Positions 32,903-42,394 are shown, counted from the first letter of the stretch. The stretch: DNA of 64,000 nt from CAZUAQ01 sp964618455 (GCA_964618455.1 CAZUAQ010000019.1:1-64000), one strand, 5' to 3'. Notes: a model not told the origin generated them from the sequence alone. Numbers and translations are program-made.

Positions 32903-33268
32903 GAGTCGCATCTTACAGGAGGTCACCGGTCGCGAGAAAAGATTGCTCAACCGTCGATAGCAGCTACGGAAAGTCCGAATACCATGTCAATCGACGCCAA
33001 TGCGCGCCCGGTATCGGGACATCTTCTTTCGTGATCGCCAAGATATCGCATTAAGCGATTTGGAAGTAGCTTTATGATTCCAGGACGTTATAATTGAGGT
33101 GAGTTCGCGGAAATACTCTATCCACATCGTTACGGACTTCTACGAAAAATAATTGTGGATAAAGTGATCAACTTACAATTTTATCGTCGACACGGTCAGG
33201 GGATCGTGATAGACTTTGATGTGGGAGGTAGGCGACTCCTGAGTCGCCTTTCAGTCGCGAGGTGTGAG
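32903..33268. other. Intergenic region with -10 box and palindrome
   Basis: This AT-richer stretch lies between divergent genes. A perfect TATAAT is at 33089-33094 without a convincing -35. The 20-base near-palindrome AGGCGACTCCTGAGTCGCCT at 33230-33249 folds as an 8-bp stem with a CCTG loop. It lies in the leader of the DUF362 gene if translation starts at 33269. An in-frame GTG at 33155 would place it inside the coding sequence. Confidence 0.45.
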
Positions 33269-36200
33269 ATGAATTATCAGCATGAGCAGGACCGCCCGAG
33301 CGGTCGGGAACGGTCTATCCCCGTCCAGTCCGAAAACCATCACGAAGGTTCAGCCAAGCCGATGACCTTGACGGTCGTCCGGCTTCTACGCGCGTTCGGA
33401 GCCCTGGTGTTCCGCAATCGCCTGGCCATCGGCCTGGCATCGCTGGCCTGGCTGATCTATCGATCAGGCACCAAGCCGAGCCGGATGACCTATCCCTGCC
33501 AGCAGGCCGCCGCCGCCAACGTCGGCGTGATCCTGGCGGGCATCATCCCGGCCTGTCTGCTGTCGCGCTGGAAGCGGGCCGACGGGCTCTCGCATGCCAC
33601 GGCGTGGAAGCGCCAGGCCGTGGTGGGCGCGTTACTCTTCGTGACCGCCTTCCTTGGAATCGAGAGCTTCCAGTATGCCGGCGGCATCGCCGATGAAGGC
33701 GGCACCGCCCAGCCGATGAATCTGAACCTCGGTACATCGGTCGTGGGTATCGCCAAGATGGATCCGGCGGATTCGGTCGGCTGGTACACCGACGCCGAAA
33801 TTGAGGCGATGGTCCGCGAGGCGGTTGCCAAGGCCGGCGGCCTCACGTCCCTCATGATCGATAAGAACGGCGACAACCAGATCAAGGTGATGGTCAAGCC
33901 CAACCAGACGCAGGATAAGTGGCAACCGGGCGAAGGTGTGAATACGCATCCAACGGTCACTCGCACGGTCGTGCTCATGGCCCAGGAAGCCGGCGCCGAC
34001 GAAGTGTTCATCGCCGATGGCAGCGCGTCCACACGCGACTTCAATTATCCCTACCGGGACATCACTCTCGAGGCGTTCCGCACCTGCGGGTATGACGACA
34101 ATGACGATCAGATTGACGACGTGACCGGCGTCACCCTTGTGGACCTGAATGACTGTGGCACGGGCAACGTGATTCCCCCATCCAGCCTGGATCCCCAGAA
34201 TCCGCCGCCGGACTGCTCCGCCGTCGACATCCCCAATCGCGTACTCCGCACCACGTGGTGGCAGCACAATACCCTGGTCCAGGGTCATCCCGATGCCGCG
34301 GATGTGGTCATCTGCGTGCCGACGCTGAAGAATCACATGAACGGCGGGGTCACGCTTGCCATGAAGAATCGCGTCGGCACGGCGCCGAACGACGTCTACT
34401 ACGCCGAGCATTTCGGTGGTGCTTACGCAAAGCAGCTCAAGTGGAGCGGTGTCCACTCGGTGGATATCAACGCCGCCTATCCCGGGTTTGGTTACGACAT
34501 CGGCAGCAAGCCGATCAACGAAGACGCCGTTGTGGCCCGCTCGATTGTGGACCTGAATCTGTTGCGGCCGCAGGACTTTGCAGTGATAGATGGATTGGTC
34601 GGTATCGAGAACGGCCCGGTTGGCGATGGCAACTCTGCCAGTCTTCAGAAGAGAGCGTCTCATCTGATCATCGCCGGGAAGGATTCCGTGGCCACCGATA
34701 CCGTCGGTACCATCGCCATGGGGTACGACCCCATGAGCATTCCCCAGCTCGTCAACGCTCACAACACCGGCGCGCTCGGCACCATGGATACGTCGCAGAT
34801 CACCGTGGTCGGTGATCGGATCTCGCTGGTACGCGACAACTATCGCACGGATTGGGACGATCCGGGACAGCAGATCCGCGGTGAGGAAAGCGCGCCCTGG
34901 ATGACGAACATTTCCGTCGCCGAAGGCGATACGGTCGCCGGCGGCCAGGCGGTGAATGTCTCGGGCATCGGTGACAACGTCGGCATCGTCAAGGCCGAAG
35001 TGGCGGTCGATCAGCTCGGTCCCAACCTCGTGGTCAATGGCGACTTCGAAAACGGGTCCACCGGCTGGCAGCCCTGGGAGAGCGCCTGGGGTTCCAACAA
35101 GGTGCGCGACTATGCCAACACCGAGCCGGGACACATCGGCAACGCCTGCCTGAAGCTGGGCAACAGCAATTCCACCGGAAGCTACGGTTCTTACCAGGAA
35201 GTCACGGTCGAGCCCGGCAAGACCTACCGTGTCGACGTCTACTGGCGTGGCCAGAAACTGACCGACATGAACTGGTTCGAGGTGATTCTGCTGGACGGCC
35301 CGTTCAACATGCAGAATGCCGACAGTGGAAGCCCCGCCTCGGAGTTTGTCGAGCCCAACTACGCGTACGCCTACGACAACAACACCTACGGATTGCCGGG
35401 TCCGATCGGCACGACGTACGGCTGGGTCTGGGGTCACGAGCAGTACAGCGGTCCCAACCCGTTGAACCAGGTGGACTGGAACAACCGCCAGGGCCGCCGC
35501 ACCGCGTCGGGCACGACCATGACGATCGTGCTCAAGGCAGGCAGTCTCAACCCGGGCATCGCCTGCTGGTTTGATGAGGTATCCCTGCGTGAGGTGCAGG
35601 GCGAGGAAGTCGTGGCGACTCTGGCGTCCCCCGGCGATCCCTTCAACATCACGATTCCCGCCGAAAACCTGCCCCCGGGCATGTACGACGCGGAAATGCG
35701 TGTCTCGGTCTACGACGCCATGCTGAACGAGGACAGCGAGTACCGGAACGTGCAGATCAACAGCATCCCGGTCGATCCGATTCTCTGCATCAGCCCCGAG
35801 TCGTTCACCCATACGATCTTCGTGGGCGACGCGCAGGCGGACGACGCGATCGATATCTGGAACTGCGGCGACCAGGGTATTCAGTTGGACTACCTCGTGG
35901 ATATCGCGCCCGTCTCGGCGCAGGACTGGCTGAGTGTCAGCCCGGCACTGGGGTCCTCGACGACCAACGTGAACGCACATGCGGTGCAGTACGATACACT
36001 CGGCCTGGATCCGGGCACGTACAATGCGACCATCACGGTCGACGGCAACGCGATCAACAGCCCGGTGACGGTCAACGTGACCCTCACCGTGGAGACGGTC
36101 AAGGCCGACTTCGATCTTGACGGCGACGTCGACATGGATGACTTCGCGATCATGCAGACCTGCCTCAGCAGTTCTCCAGGTGGGGCACCGCCGGCAGGAT

Positions 36201-36313
36201 GTGAAGATGCGAAGTTCGATGGCGACGTGGACGTGGACAGTGTCGATATCGCGCTGTTCAAGGACTGCATGACCGCCGCCAACATGATTCCCGACCCGGC
36301 GTGCGACGATTGA
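33269..36313 (+). CDS. DUF362 protein with BACON-like and dockerin-like C-terminal modules
   Basis: The 1014-residue product has two membrane segments near the N-terminus (LAIGLASLAWLIYRSG and NVGVILAGIIPACLLSRW). A DUF362 domain follows (about 140-520), e.g. IKVMVKPNQTQ, GADEVFIADGSAST, VVICVPTLKNHMNGGVTLAM, DFAVIDGLVGIENGPVGDG. Next is a carbohydrate-module-like beta domain (NLVVNGDFENGSTGWQPWES) and an Ig/BACON-like domain (ISPESFTHTIFVGDAQADDA). It ends in a dockerin-like pair of Ca2+ loops (DFDLDGDVDMDDFAIMQTCL and KFDGDVDVDSVDIALFKDCM). GAGGTG sits before the ATG at 33269; a GTG at 33155 is the alternative. Probably an extracytoplasmic anchored protein; DUF362 is often iron-sulphur related. 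Confidence 0.82.
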   Translation: MNYQHEQDRPSGRERSIPVQSENHHEGSAKPMTLTVVRLLRAFGALVFRNRLAIGLASLAWLIYRSGTKPSRMTYPCQQAAAANVGVILAGIIPACLLSRWKRADGLSHATAWKRQAVVGALLFVTAFLGIESFQYAGGIADEGGTAQPMNLNLGTSVVGIAKMDPADSVGWYTDAEIEAMVREAVAKAGGLTSLMIDKNGDNQIKVMVKPNQTQDKWQPGEGVNTHPTVTRTVVLMAQEAGADEVFIADGSASTRDFNYPYRDITLEAFRTCGYDDNDDQIDDVTGVTLVDLNDCGTGNVIPPSSLDPQNPPPDCSAVDIPNRVLRTTWWQHNTLVQGHPDAADVVICVPTLKNHMNGGVTLAMKNRVGTAPNDVYYAEHFGGAYAKQLKWSGVHSVDINAAYPGFGYDIGSKPINEDAVVARSIVDLNLLRPQDFAVIDGLVGIENGPVGDGNSASLQKRASHLIIAGKDSVATDTVGTIAMGYDPMSIPQLVNAHNTGALGTMDTSQITVVGDRISLVRDNYRTDWDDPGQQIRGEESAPWMTNISVAEGDTVAGGQAVNVSGIGDNVGIVKAEVAVDQLGPNLVVNGDFENGSTGWQPWESAWGSNKVRDYANTEPGHIGNACLKLGNSNSTGSYGSYQEVTVEPGKTYRVDVYWRGQKLTDMNWFEVILLDGPFNMQNADSGSPASEFVEPNYAYAYDNNTYGLPGPIGTTYGWVWGHEQYSGPNPLNQVDWNNRQGRRTASGTTMTIVLKAGSLNPGIACWFDEVSLREVQGEEVVATLASPGDPFNITIPAENLPPGMYDAEMRVSVYDAMLNEDSEYRNVQINSIPVDPILCISPESFTHTIFVGDAQADDAIDIWNCGDQGIQLDYLVDIAPVSAQDWLSVSPALGSSTTNVNAHAVQYDTLGLDPGTYNATITVDGNAINSPVTVNVTLTVETVKADFDLDGDVDMDDFAIMQTCLSSSPGGAPPAGCEDAKFDGDVDVDSVDIALFKDCMTAANMIPDPACDD

Positions 36314-36325
36314 TAGCTCTCCCCC

Positions 36326-36360
36326 CGTTCACGCAGGGCGGACGAGGCTCTGCGTGAACG
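36326..36360 (+). terminator. Hairpin after the DUF362 gene
   Basis: CGTTCACGCAG at 36326-36336 pairs perfectly with CTGCGTGAACG at 36350-36360 (11 bp, 13-base loop), ten bases after the stop. No T-run follows, so it may be an RNA-stabilising or Rho-assisted site rather than a full intrinsic terminator. Confidence 0.5.
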
Positions 36361-36438
36361 GTCCGACTTGCTCACACCTCGCCCGGAAGAGTACGGCATC
36401 AGTGAGTGCGGATGCTGCTCCTTGACCGGCGATTTCGT

Positions 36439-36474
36439 GCCCAGCAGCGTTGACGTTGTTGGGCATTTTTTTTT
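36439..36474 (+). terminator. Intrinsic terminator with nine-T tract
   Basis: GCCCAGCAGC at 36439-36448 pairs with GTTGTTGGGC at 36455-36464 (10 bp including two G-U), followed by A and nine T at 36466-36474. A textbook Rho-independent terminator for the plus-strand DUF362 gene, placed before the convergent surE gene. Confidence 0.88.
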
Positions 36475-36510
36475 GCCTCGTGAATAGCCCGCTTACGGCT
36501 CGGGGAAGGG

Positions 36511-37305
36511 TCACAATGCGAGCGGTGTCAGCGAGATCCCCCCGGAGAAGACCGTATCGATGTCGGTGTCCAGCATGTATGGCCGCTTCTGGTACTCCCC
36601 GGTGTAGGTGTAGCTCGGGCTGGGGTGGGATCCGTCCGTGCAATCGTAATCGGTCAGCATCGCGTCGGTGGCATACGGCACGAGCCGTACCGCCTCCGGC
36701 TCCCGTGACTCGGTCAGGCAGGGGAGGTTGATGTTCCACAGGGGCGTGGACCCCGGCCGTGGTGAGTACTGCGCCGCTTCCCGCTTCGTCTCCGCATGCA
36801 GGGTCTCCGTGGATGCGGAGGACATCTCCGCTTGCTCGAGACCAAGCAGCGCCGCCAGCATGGCGGACGTCCAATCGCGGCTGCGATCCCAGTCGTCGGG
36901 TACGTCGCGTCGTACGTACTGCGAGATCGCAATGGCGGGGATGCCGTGGATGGCGGATTCCCGCGCGGCGGCCACCGTCCCGGAGTAGTAGACGTCCACG
37001 CCGAGATTGCCGCCGCGATTGATGCCCGACAGCACCCAGTCCGGGCGGGGATGATCCGGAATGGCGAAAAGGGCGCGCACGCAATCGCCCGGCGTCCCAT
37101 CCACGGCCAGCACCGCACCGATCCCGGCGGCCTCGCGTTGATGGCAGGTGAAGGACGCGGAGATGGCGTGGCTCTTGCCGCTTTGCGGATGAAGGGGGGC
37201 GATCACGTCGATGATCTCGATGCCCGGCAGCAGGCGAACGGCTTCATGCAAGGCACGTATGCCCGGCGCATCGTAGCCGTCGTCGTTGGTCAGAAGAACT
37301 CGCAT
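36511..37305 (-). CDS. surE: 5'-nucleotidase SurE
   Basis: SurE removes phosphate from 5'/3'-nucleoside monophosphates and short polyphosphate, in the cytoplasm. The 264-residue product begins with the defining MRVLLTNDDGYDAPGI (metal ligands D8 and D9), then IDVIAPLHPQSGKSHAISAS, AVDGTPGDCVRAL and WVLSGINRGGNLGVDVYYSG with the conserved Asn, and GIPAIAISQY. The length is close to the family norm. An in-frame start at 37434 would place 43 extra residues before the highly conserved N-terminal strand and is rejected. Confidence 0.95.
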   Translation of the reverse strand: MRVLLTNDDGYDAPGIRALHEAVRLLPGIEIIDVIAPLHPQSGKSHAISASFTCHQREAAGIGAVLAVDGTPGDCVRALFAIPDHPRPDWVLSGINRGGNLGVDVYYSGTVAAARESAIHGIPAIAISQYVRRDVPDDWDRSRDWTSAMLAALLGLEQAEMSSASTETLHAETKREAAQYSPRPGSTPLWNINLPCLTESREPEAVRLVPYATDAMLTDYDCTDGSHPSPSYTYTGEYQKRPYMLDTDIDTVFSGGISLTPLAL

Positions 37306-37396
37306 ACGAAAATGATAAGGCGTGGAGTGACCGTTGTCCCGCACGTGGTGGATTCCCGTGCCTGCTTGAAGGGGCCTTGCAACACCCGGGAAAGAA

Positions 37397-37426
37397 ATCG
37401 GGTCCGCCCCGGGGGACGGACCCGAT
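37397..37426 (-). terminator. Terminator hairpin after the small lipoprotein gene
   Basis: ATCGGGTCCG at 37397-37406 and CGGACCCGAT at 37417-37426 form a perfect 10-bp stem. Read on the minus strand it is followed by TTCTTTC. It lies 36 bases past the lipoprotein stop and upstream of surE, so the two genes are probably separate transcription units. Confidence 0.7.
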
Positions 37427-37462
37427 CTGTTCATGCAGTTTCAAGGCGGGGCGTCGCTGCCC

Positions 37463-37861
37463 TCAGTTCTGGATCACGACGATCTCGTACGATCCTGTGG
37501 GATCCACCAGTTCGCGAACCGTCAGGAAATGCGACGCGGCGGTGCCGACCTGGAACGAGTCGCTCGACACGTTGCTCACCGGGTCGGTGAAATTGGCCAC
37601 GGTGTTGCCGTTGGCGTCATCCACACCGAAAACGACCCGCGATGCCGTCAGGCTGGAGGTCACCGTAATGTTCACGGTGCTGCCGACTTCGGTCGGCGTG
37701 AATGTCACGCGCGCCCGGCAGAATCCATCCTGCTCGATGGTGCATGAGGTCGTCTGACTTACCAGGGTCTCGCTGCCGATGCCCCCGGGGCATCCCTGTC
37801 CGAACAGGCACGCGACCAGCACCAGCCCGCCGAACGCCAGGAACAATCTACGCGCAGTCAT
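37463..37861 (-). CDS. Small hypothetical lipoprotein
   Basis: The 132-residue product has a lipoprotein signal (LFLAFGGLVLVACLFGQGC; the Cys in FGQGC is the likely lipidation site). A beta-rich domain follows (CRARVTFTPTEVGSTVNITV, SHFLTVRELVDPTGSYEIVV) with the alternating pattern of an Ig-like or pre-peptidase C-terminal fold. No family was recognised. GAAGGAGAG lies before the ATG at 37861; an upstream ATG at 37888 is less likely. It has its own terminator on the 3' side. Function unknown. Confidence 0.7.
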   Translation of the reverse strand: MTARRLFLAFGGLVLVACLFGQGCPGGIGSETLVSQTTSCTIEQDGFCRARVTFTPTEVGSTVNITVTSSLTASRVVFGVDDANGNTVANFTDPVSNVSSDSFQVGTAASHFLTVRELVDPTGSYEIVVIQN

Positions 37862-38003
37862 GTGTAACTCTCCTTCTGATCTTGGCATCTGAGTAGGTTT
37901 CCGGTCGTGTTCGCCCGCCGTCCACGCCCGGGTACCACATATTCTATGTTCGTTCCGTAGAGATCGGTAGTCTGTACCTCCAGACTTGAGAGCGGCGTCG
38001 CAT

Positions 38004-38867
38004 TCAGATCTCCGTGGTGTCGCCCGGGTCCTGGAGGAGCTGTTGGTAGAGGTCGGACAGCTTTCGCGACAGGGGACCCGGTTTCTCGCTGCCGATGACG
38101 CGACGCTCCACGCGTGTGACCGGCATAATCTCCATCACGCTGTTCGTGAGGAACACCTCGTCCGCATCGAGCAGATCGTCGATGGTCAAGGCCCTCTCTT
38201 CGCAGGGCACGCCATGGGCCCGGGCGAGGTCCAGAACCGTCGCGCGGGTCACGCCCGGCAGGACCGGCGTGTCCAGCGGCGGGGTGAGTAAGGCTTCCTG
38301 CTTGACGACGAAAACACTGCTGATGCAGCCTTCGGCAAGATTGTTCTCGGGAGTGAACCAGAGGGCCTCGCCGCAGTGCTGTTCCTGCGCGTCGCGGAGC
38401 GCCACCAGCCGCGGGAAGTAGCAGCAGGTCTTGTGTCCCGCCAGAGGGTCCTGGGTGGACTGCCGGTAGCGCGTGCACACCTGAACGGTCATGCCTTTCT
38501 CGTAGAGCTCCTTCGGATAGCCGCTGGTTTCCTGCGCGGTAACCAGCAGAAGTGTGTTCTCCGGGTGGTCGGGATCGTGGGAGGGTGAAATCGTGATACG
38601 CAGGCGCGCATCGGCCAGACCGTTGGCCTCGAGAACGCGCTCTACCGCTCCCGGGATTTGTTCGATCGATTCGCCCAGCAGCATCTTGAAGTGTTCCGCC
38701 GAGGCGCGGAGCCGTTCGATGTGATGCGGCAGTCGAAAGGGTTTGCCCTCGTAAGCGCGAAGTGTTTCGAACAGGCCGACCCCGTGCAGAAACGCGGGGT
38801 TCGCGACGGTGAGCATCGGCTGCATCACGTCGATGAGTTCGCCGTTGAGGTATGCTTTCAAGCTCAT
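38004..38867 (-). CDS. pabC: Aminodeoxychorismate lyase (class IV PLP aminotransferase fold)
   Basis: The predicted enzyme releases pyruvate from aminodeoxychorismate to give p-aminobenzoate for folate. The 287-residue product has the class IV aminotransferase plan: YLNGELIDVMQPMLTVANPAF, HGVGLFETLRAYEGKPFRL, the lysine in GHKTCCYFPRL as PLP attachment, NNLAEGCISSVFVVK, LPGVTRATVLDLA and DEVFLTNSVMEIMPV. Branched-chain or D-amino acid aminotransferases share this fold, but the four-base overlap with the preceding pabB gene decides for PabC. No pabA (glutaminase) is adjacent. Confidence 0.85.
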   Translation of the reverse strand: MSLKAYLNGELIDVMQPMLTVANPAFLHGVGLFETLRAYEGKPFRLPHHIERLRASAEHFKMLLGESIEQIPGAVERVLEANGLADARLRITISPSHDPDHPENTLLLVTAQETSGYPKELYEKGMTVQVCTRYRQSTQDPLAGHKTCCYFPRLVALRDAQEQHCGEALWFTPENNLAEGCISSVFVVKQEALLTPPLDTPVLPGVTRATVLDLARAHGVPCEERALTIDDLLDADEVFLTNSVMEIMPVTRVERRVIGSEKPGPLSRKLSDLYQQLLQDPGDTTEI

Positions 38868-40384
38868 GACCTCTCCCGTTGATTCGAGTCCAGGGGGAAG
38901 GCACCGGGGGCCGATGATCCCGTACCCATGCCCAGTGCGCGTTGCAGACCGAGGGCCTTGGCCTGCGTTTCGCGAAATTCCATTTCCGGCTCGGAGTCCG
39001 CCACGATACCGCCACCGGCGTAGAGATGAAGATGCCCTCGCGACGCGATCAGCGTGCGAATGGCGATGTTGAACGACGCCCGCCCATGCAGGCTGAAGTA
39101 ACCGATCGACCCGGTGTACACCGAACGTTGCGTCGGTTCGAGTTCGTCAATGATCTCCATGGCGCGGACCTTCGGAGCCCCGGTGATCGAGCCGCCGGGA
39201 AAGCAGGCACGGAGCAGATCGATCACATCACGATCTTCCGCCAACTCGCCGCGAATTGTGGCCACGAGATGGTGAACAGTCGGGTGCGTTTCCAGCGTGT
39301 AGGGGAAAGACGCTTCTGACCGGTCGCCTGGATCGACGCATATCGATCCATACCTGCAGACGCGGCCGAGATCGTTTCGCAGCAAGTCCACGATCATGGC
39401 CAGTTCCGCCCGATCCTTCGCGCTGGAGGCCAACTCCGCCTGATGGGCCCGATCGACGACCGCATCCCGCGAGCGCGGACGCGTTCCCTTGATCGGTCGC
39501 GTCGTGACCGTGCGATCCACCACGTTGAGAAACATTTCCGGGCTGGCGGAGAGGATGCCGCAAGGGGAGGTTTCGCGTGAAGCGTGACCCGTTGGCCCGG
39601 GGTACCACTGCATGAAGGCCGAGTGGCTTCCCGGGTTCACCTGTCGCAGGCGGAGGTAGGTCTTCCACAGCGGCTCTTGCTGTGTGTATGTCTCCCGGCG
39701 GGCGAGATTCACCTGAAAGATGTCGCCCGCTTCAATGTATCGCCGGGCGGCCTCGACGCGCGAGAGATAATCGTCGTGGGAGAGGTTGTGCGTGCAGGAT
39801 GTCACGCGCGCAGGCAGTGGACCGGGCTCGGTGACCTGGTGGCAGGCCCGCTCGAGCAGATCCTCCCAAAAAGCGAGTCGCCGTTCCGCAGGCTCGCGGG
39901 AATCCGGAAGGTCGATGGCCACCAAGGCCCATTCCCCGCGTTGATGGTCGTAGATCGCCGCCGAGTCATAGAGCCCGAACCGTGCGAGAGGCAGGCCCAC
40001 ATCGGCGCGGGTCGTCTGCGGGAGCCGCTCGATGAACCGGCCCGCCTCGTAGCCCAGATAGCCGATCCATCCCCCGACAAACGGCAAGGTATTCCTGCCG
40101 GAGGTATCCCGTGTGACGGATTCCGTGCGTCGCAGGCGCTGCCGCATGTCTTCAAAGGGGTCATCGCGCGATTCCTCGCTCCACTCGAGCGTCTCCAGCG
40201 GATGGCATGCCGCTAACGTCCACCGTCCATGCGCGGAGGTGGATTCCGCGCTGTCCAGCAGCACGGGCTGATCCTGGTGGCAGAGCTGGGCAATCAGCGC
40301 GTTCACGTCGGGCTGATGGTGTGAGCGTCGAATTCGTGGGACAGGGGCAGATTTCATGATGGGGCATCTACGCCGATCCGACAT
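38864..40384 (-). CDS. pabB: Aminodeoxychorismate synthase component I
   Basis: PabB converts chorismate and ammonia (from PabA) to aminodeoxychorismate. The 506-residue product has the N-terminal anthranilate synthase-like domain (PFVGGWIGYLGYEAGRFIE) and the chorismate-binding domain: AGDIFQVNLARRE, TTRPIKGTRPRSRD, MIVDLLRNDLGRVC, FPGGSITGAPKVRAMEIIDE and YTGSIGYFSLHGRASFNIAI. PIKGT, with lysine, is the PabB form; TrpE usually has PIAGT. The ATG at 40384 is kept; 40357 is an alternative start. It overlaps pabC by four bases. Confidence 0.93.
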   Translation of the reverse strand: MSDRRRCPIMKSAPVPRIRRSHHQPDVNALIAQLCHQDQPVLLDSAESTSAHGRWTLAACHPLETLEWSEESRDDPFEDMRQRLRRTESVTRDTSGRNTLPFVGGWIGYLGYEAGRFIERLPQTTRADVGLPLARFGLYDSAAIYDHQRGEWALVAIDLPDSREPAERRLAFWEDLLERACHQVTEPGPLPARVTSCTHNLSHDDYLSRVEAARRYIEAGDIFQVNLARRETYTQQEPLWKTYLRLRQVNPGSHSAFMQWYPGPTGHASRETSPCGILSASPEMFLNVVDRTVTTRPIKGTRPRSRDAVVDRAHQAELASSAKDRAELAMIVDLLRNDLGRVCRYGSICVDPGDRSEASFPYTLETHPTVHHLVATIRGELAEDRDVIDLLRACFPGGSITGAPKVRAMEIIDELEPTQRSVYTGSIGYFSLHGRASFNIAIRTLIASRGHLHLYAGGGIVADSEPEMEFRETQAKALGLQRALGMGTGSSAPGAFPLDSNQRERS

Positions 40385-40463
40385 GGACGCAGGCCGTGCA
40401 GATGGGGCGATTCGCGACGGAAGGTTGGCAACGCGGGTCGGATGTCAGATCGTGCATAAATGA

Positions 40464-40494
40464 AGTATAGCCCTTCTACGGCTCGGCGTCACAA
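40464..40494 (-). promoter_or_regulatory. Possible promoter of pabB-pabC
   Basis: Read on the minus strand, TTGTGA (40489-40494) and TATACT (40464-40469) are separated by 19 bases. The spacing is slightly long. The start would lie near 40457, about 70 bases before the pabB ATG. Confidence 0.4.
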
Positions 40495-40514
40495 CGGCGG
40501 CGCCCCCACGGAGG

Positions 40515-40543
40515 TTGACTTCGCTCTGGCTGAGAGGTAACTT
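40515..40543 (+). promoter_or_regulatory. Promoter of the SH3b protein gene
   Basis: TTGACT at 40515-40520 and TAACTT at 40538-40543 with a 17-base spacer. The start would be near 40550, giving a leader of about 115 bases before the ATG at 40666. It is divergent from the pabB promoter. Confidence 0.5.
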
Positions 40544-40665
40544 GCCATGTTGGAGCTTTGGCGCGATGGCGCGGCCGCTTCCACGCTGAAACTTTCGGGG
40601 AATCCGGTTTCGGTCTCGTCGAATGACGGTTCTTGCGGACTCACACACGAAGAAGGATTGAGATC

Positions 40666-42279
40666 ATGATCAAGCACAGACGTCGAATGACGCGAGGGCT
40701 GGCAACGCTCATTACCTTGACGGCGCTGGGTGTACCGCTGTCCGCACTTCAGGCCCAGTCGACACAGCCCGCCGAGGCGGATGCCGCGGGGGCGAAGCCG
40801 GCCCAGGGGCAGCGCGCCGGGATCGTCACCGGGGATCGCGTGAACGTCCGCAGCGGCTCCGACCGCAACTATTACCCCGTGACTCAGCTCAATCGCGGTG
40901 ACAAGATCGTCGTGGTCGACGAGGAGTACGGCTGGTACGAAATCCTTCCTCCTGAAAAGACGTACAGCCTTGTTGAGAAGACCTACCTCGCGGTCGAGGA
41001 GGGCAGTCAGACCGGCGTCGCCAACGAGATCACCTGGGTCAAGGCGGGCAGCGAGATGAGCAATCGACGTTACGCCAACCAGGCCAAGCTTCGTCCCGGC
41101 GACAAGGTCCAGATCCTCGGCCAGACGGAGGATGGCGATTTCTACAAGATTGTTCCGCCCAAGGGGGCGACACTCTGGATTCACGGCGACTTCGTGGACC
41201 TGACCGGGCGCGTCGAAGCCGCCGGCGGGCCGACCCCGCGTCAGGTGCGTGCCGACGATGCGGTCACGGTCAAGCCGGGGGAACTGCTCTCGGGGACGCC
41301 GAACCAGACTGTTACCATGGAAACGACGAACACGTCGCCCACCACTCAGCCGGTGTTGACGGGGACATCGACGGTCGACCTGAGCCCGGATGAGATCGAC
41401 ACCACGCCGATCCGTTCTCCCGGTGAGACGATCGAGCAGAACTTTGCCGTCACACAGAGTATCGTGGAGTCGGACCAGGCGAATTTGACGCAGTCGCAGA
41501 TGGAGATCAAGGCGATCGAGGCGGAGATCGAGGCCGAGAAGGTCAAGCCGTTCCGGGAGCAATCCTACGATTCAATCATTGCCCGCCTTGAAGCGCTGGC
41601 CGCGCGAGAAGGCGATGAGGAAGAGATCACCCGCCGTTACGCCAACGCGCGGCTGATGTTGATCCGAAGGCACCTGGAAGTCATCAATGCATTGATCAGC
41701 GTCCGCTCGCTGACGACGACCGCCATCTCCGCGGCGGATGAAAAGGAGCGGGAGCGCTCCCGTATTCGCGCGGCGGAGGCCATTCCGGCGGATCGCGTGG
41801 TGGTCGAGGGGGAAGTCCAGGCCAGCACGATATATCGCGGCGAGGGCAGTCGCCCGAAGCGATGGCGTATCGTCGAGCGACCCGAGCCGTCGCGAAAGAC
41901 CCGGGATGTGGATGTGCCCGCGACGCGGACGATAGCCTACATCGAACTTCCGCCCGGCAGCACGTTGAATCCGTCGCAGTACATCGGCAAGTACGTGGGG
42001 ATCCGCGCCAGCCAGCGGCGCTACCTCCGTGATGCGATTCCGCCGATTCCGATCTACACGGTGGAGAACATCGTCGACATGGCGGACCGGCGGTTCATCC
42101 AAACCCCCACGACTCGCCCCGCGGGGAGCGGAAGCCCGATCGACAACAGGTTTATCACGCCCGCGGCGGGAACTTCGCGCCGCGCCGTGGAGGCCTCGCC
42201 CGACAACGTGGCCATCGTGACCCCGCTGCCCGGGCCGGCGGAGAGTAAGCCGTCGACTTCGGGCTCTTCGACGCGCTAG
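40666..42279 (+). CDS. Exported protein with two bacterial SH3 domains
   Basis: The 537-residue product has a signal peptide (LATLITLTALGVPLSALQAQ) and two SH3b-type domains. The first runs through GDRVNVRSGSDRNYYPVTQL and GWYEILPPEKTYSLVEKTYL, the second through AKLRPGDKVQILGQTEDGDF and ATLWIHGDFVDLTG. A helical region with long coiled coil (QSQMEIKAIEAEIEAEKVK) and a C-terminal beta region (YIELPPGSTLNPSQYIGKYV) follow. SH3b domains bind peptidoglycan or proteins, so a cell-envelope structural or sensing role is likely. AAGGATTGAG precedes the ATG; a TTG at 40633 is the alternative. Confidence 0.8.
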   Translation: MIKHRRRMTRGLATLITLTALGVPLSALQAQSTQPAEADAAGAKPAQGQRAGIVTGDRVNVRSGSDRNYYPVTQLNRGDKIVVVDEEYGWYEILPPEKTYSLVEKTYLAVEEGSQTGVANEITWVKAGSEMSNRRYANQAKLRPGDKVQILGQTEDGDFYKIVPPKGATLWIHGDFVDLTGRVEAAGGPTPRQVRADDAVTVKPGELLSGTPNQTVTMETTNTSPTTQPVLTGTSTVDLSPDEIDTTPIRSPGETIEQNFAVTQSIVESDQANLTQSQMEIKAIEAEIEAEKVKPFREQSYDSIIARLEALAAREGDEEEITRRYANARLMLIRRHLEVINALISVRSLTTTAISAADEKERERSRIRAAEAIPADRVVVEGEVQASTIYRGEGSRPKRWRIVERPEPSRKTRDVDVPATRTIAYIELPPGSTLNPSQYIGKYVGIRASQRRYLRDAIPPIPIYTVENIVDMADRRFIQTPTTRPAGSGSPIDNRFITPAAGTSRRAVEASPDNVAIVTPLPGPAESKPSTSGSSTR

Positions 42280-42394
42280 AGACGGAGACGGTGTGGACGT
42301 GATGGGGGTCCGTTTGATTCAACGGGCCTTGCCGGCTCGATTGGAACGATACCGATCCGATGGCGCCGGGTGCCCGATCCCAGGAGTGATTTTC

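Noticed and set aside
33632..35980. 782-codon minus-strand frame opposite the DUF362 gene
   Set aside because: Antisense shadow of a well-supported gene.
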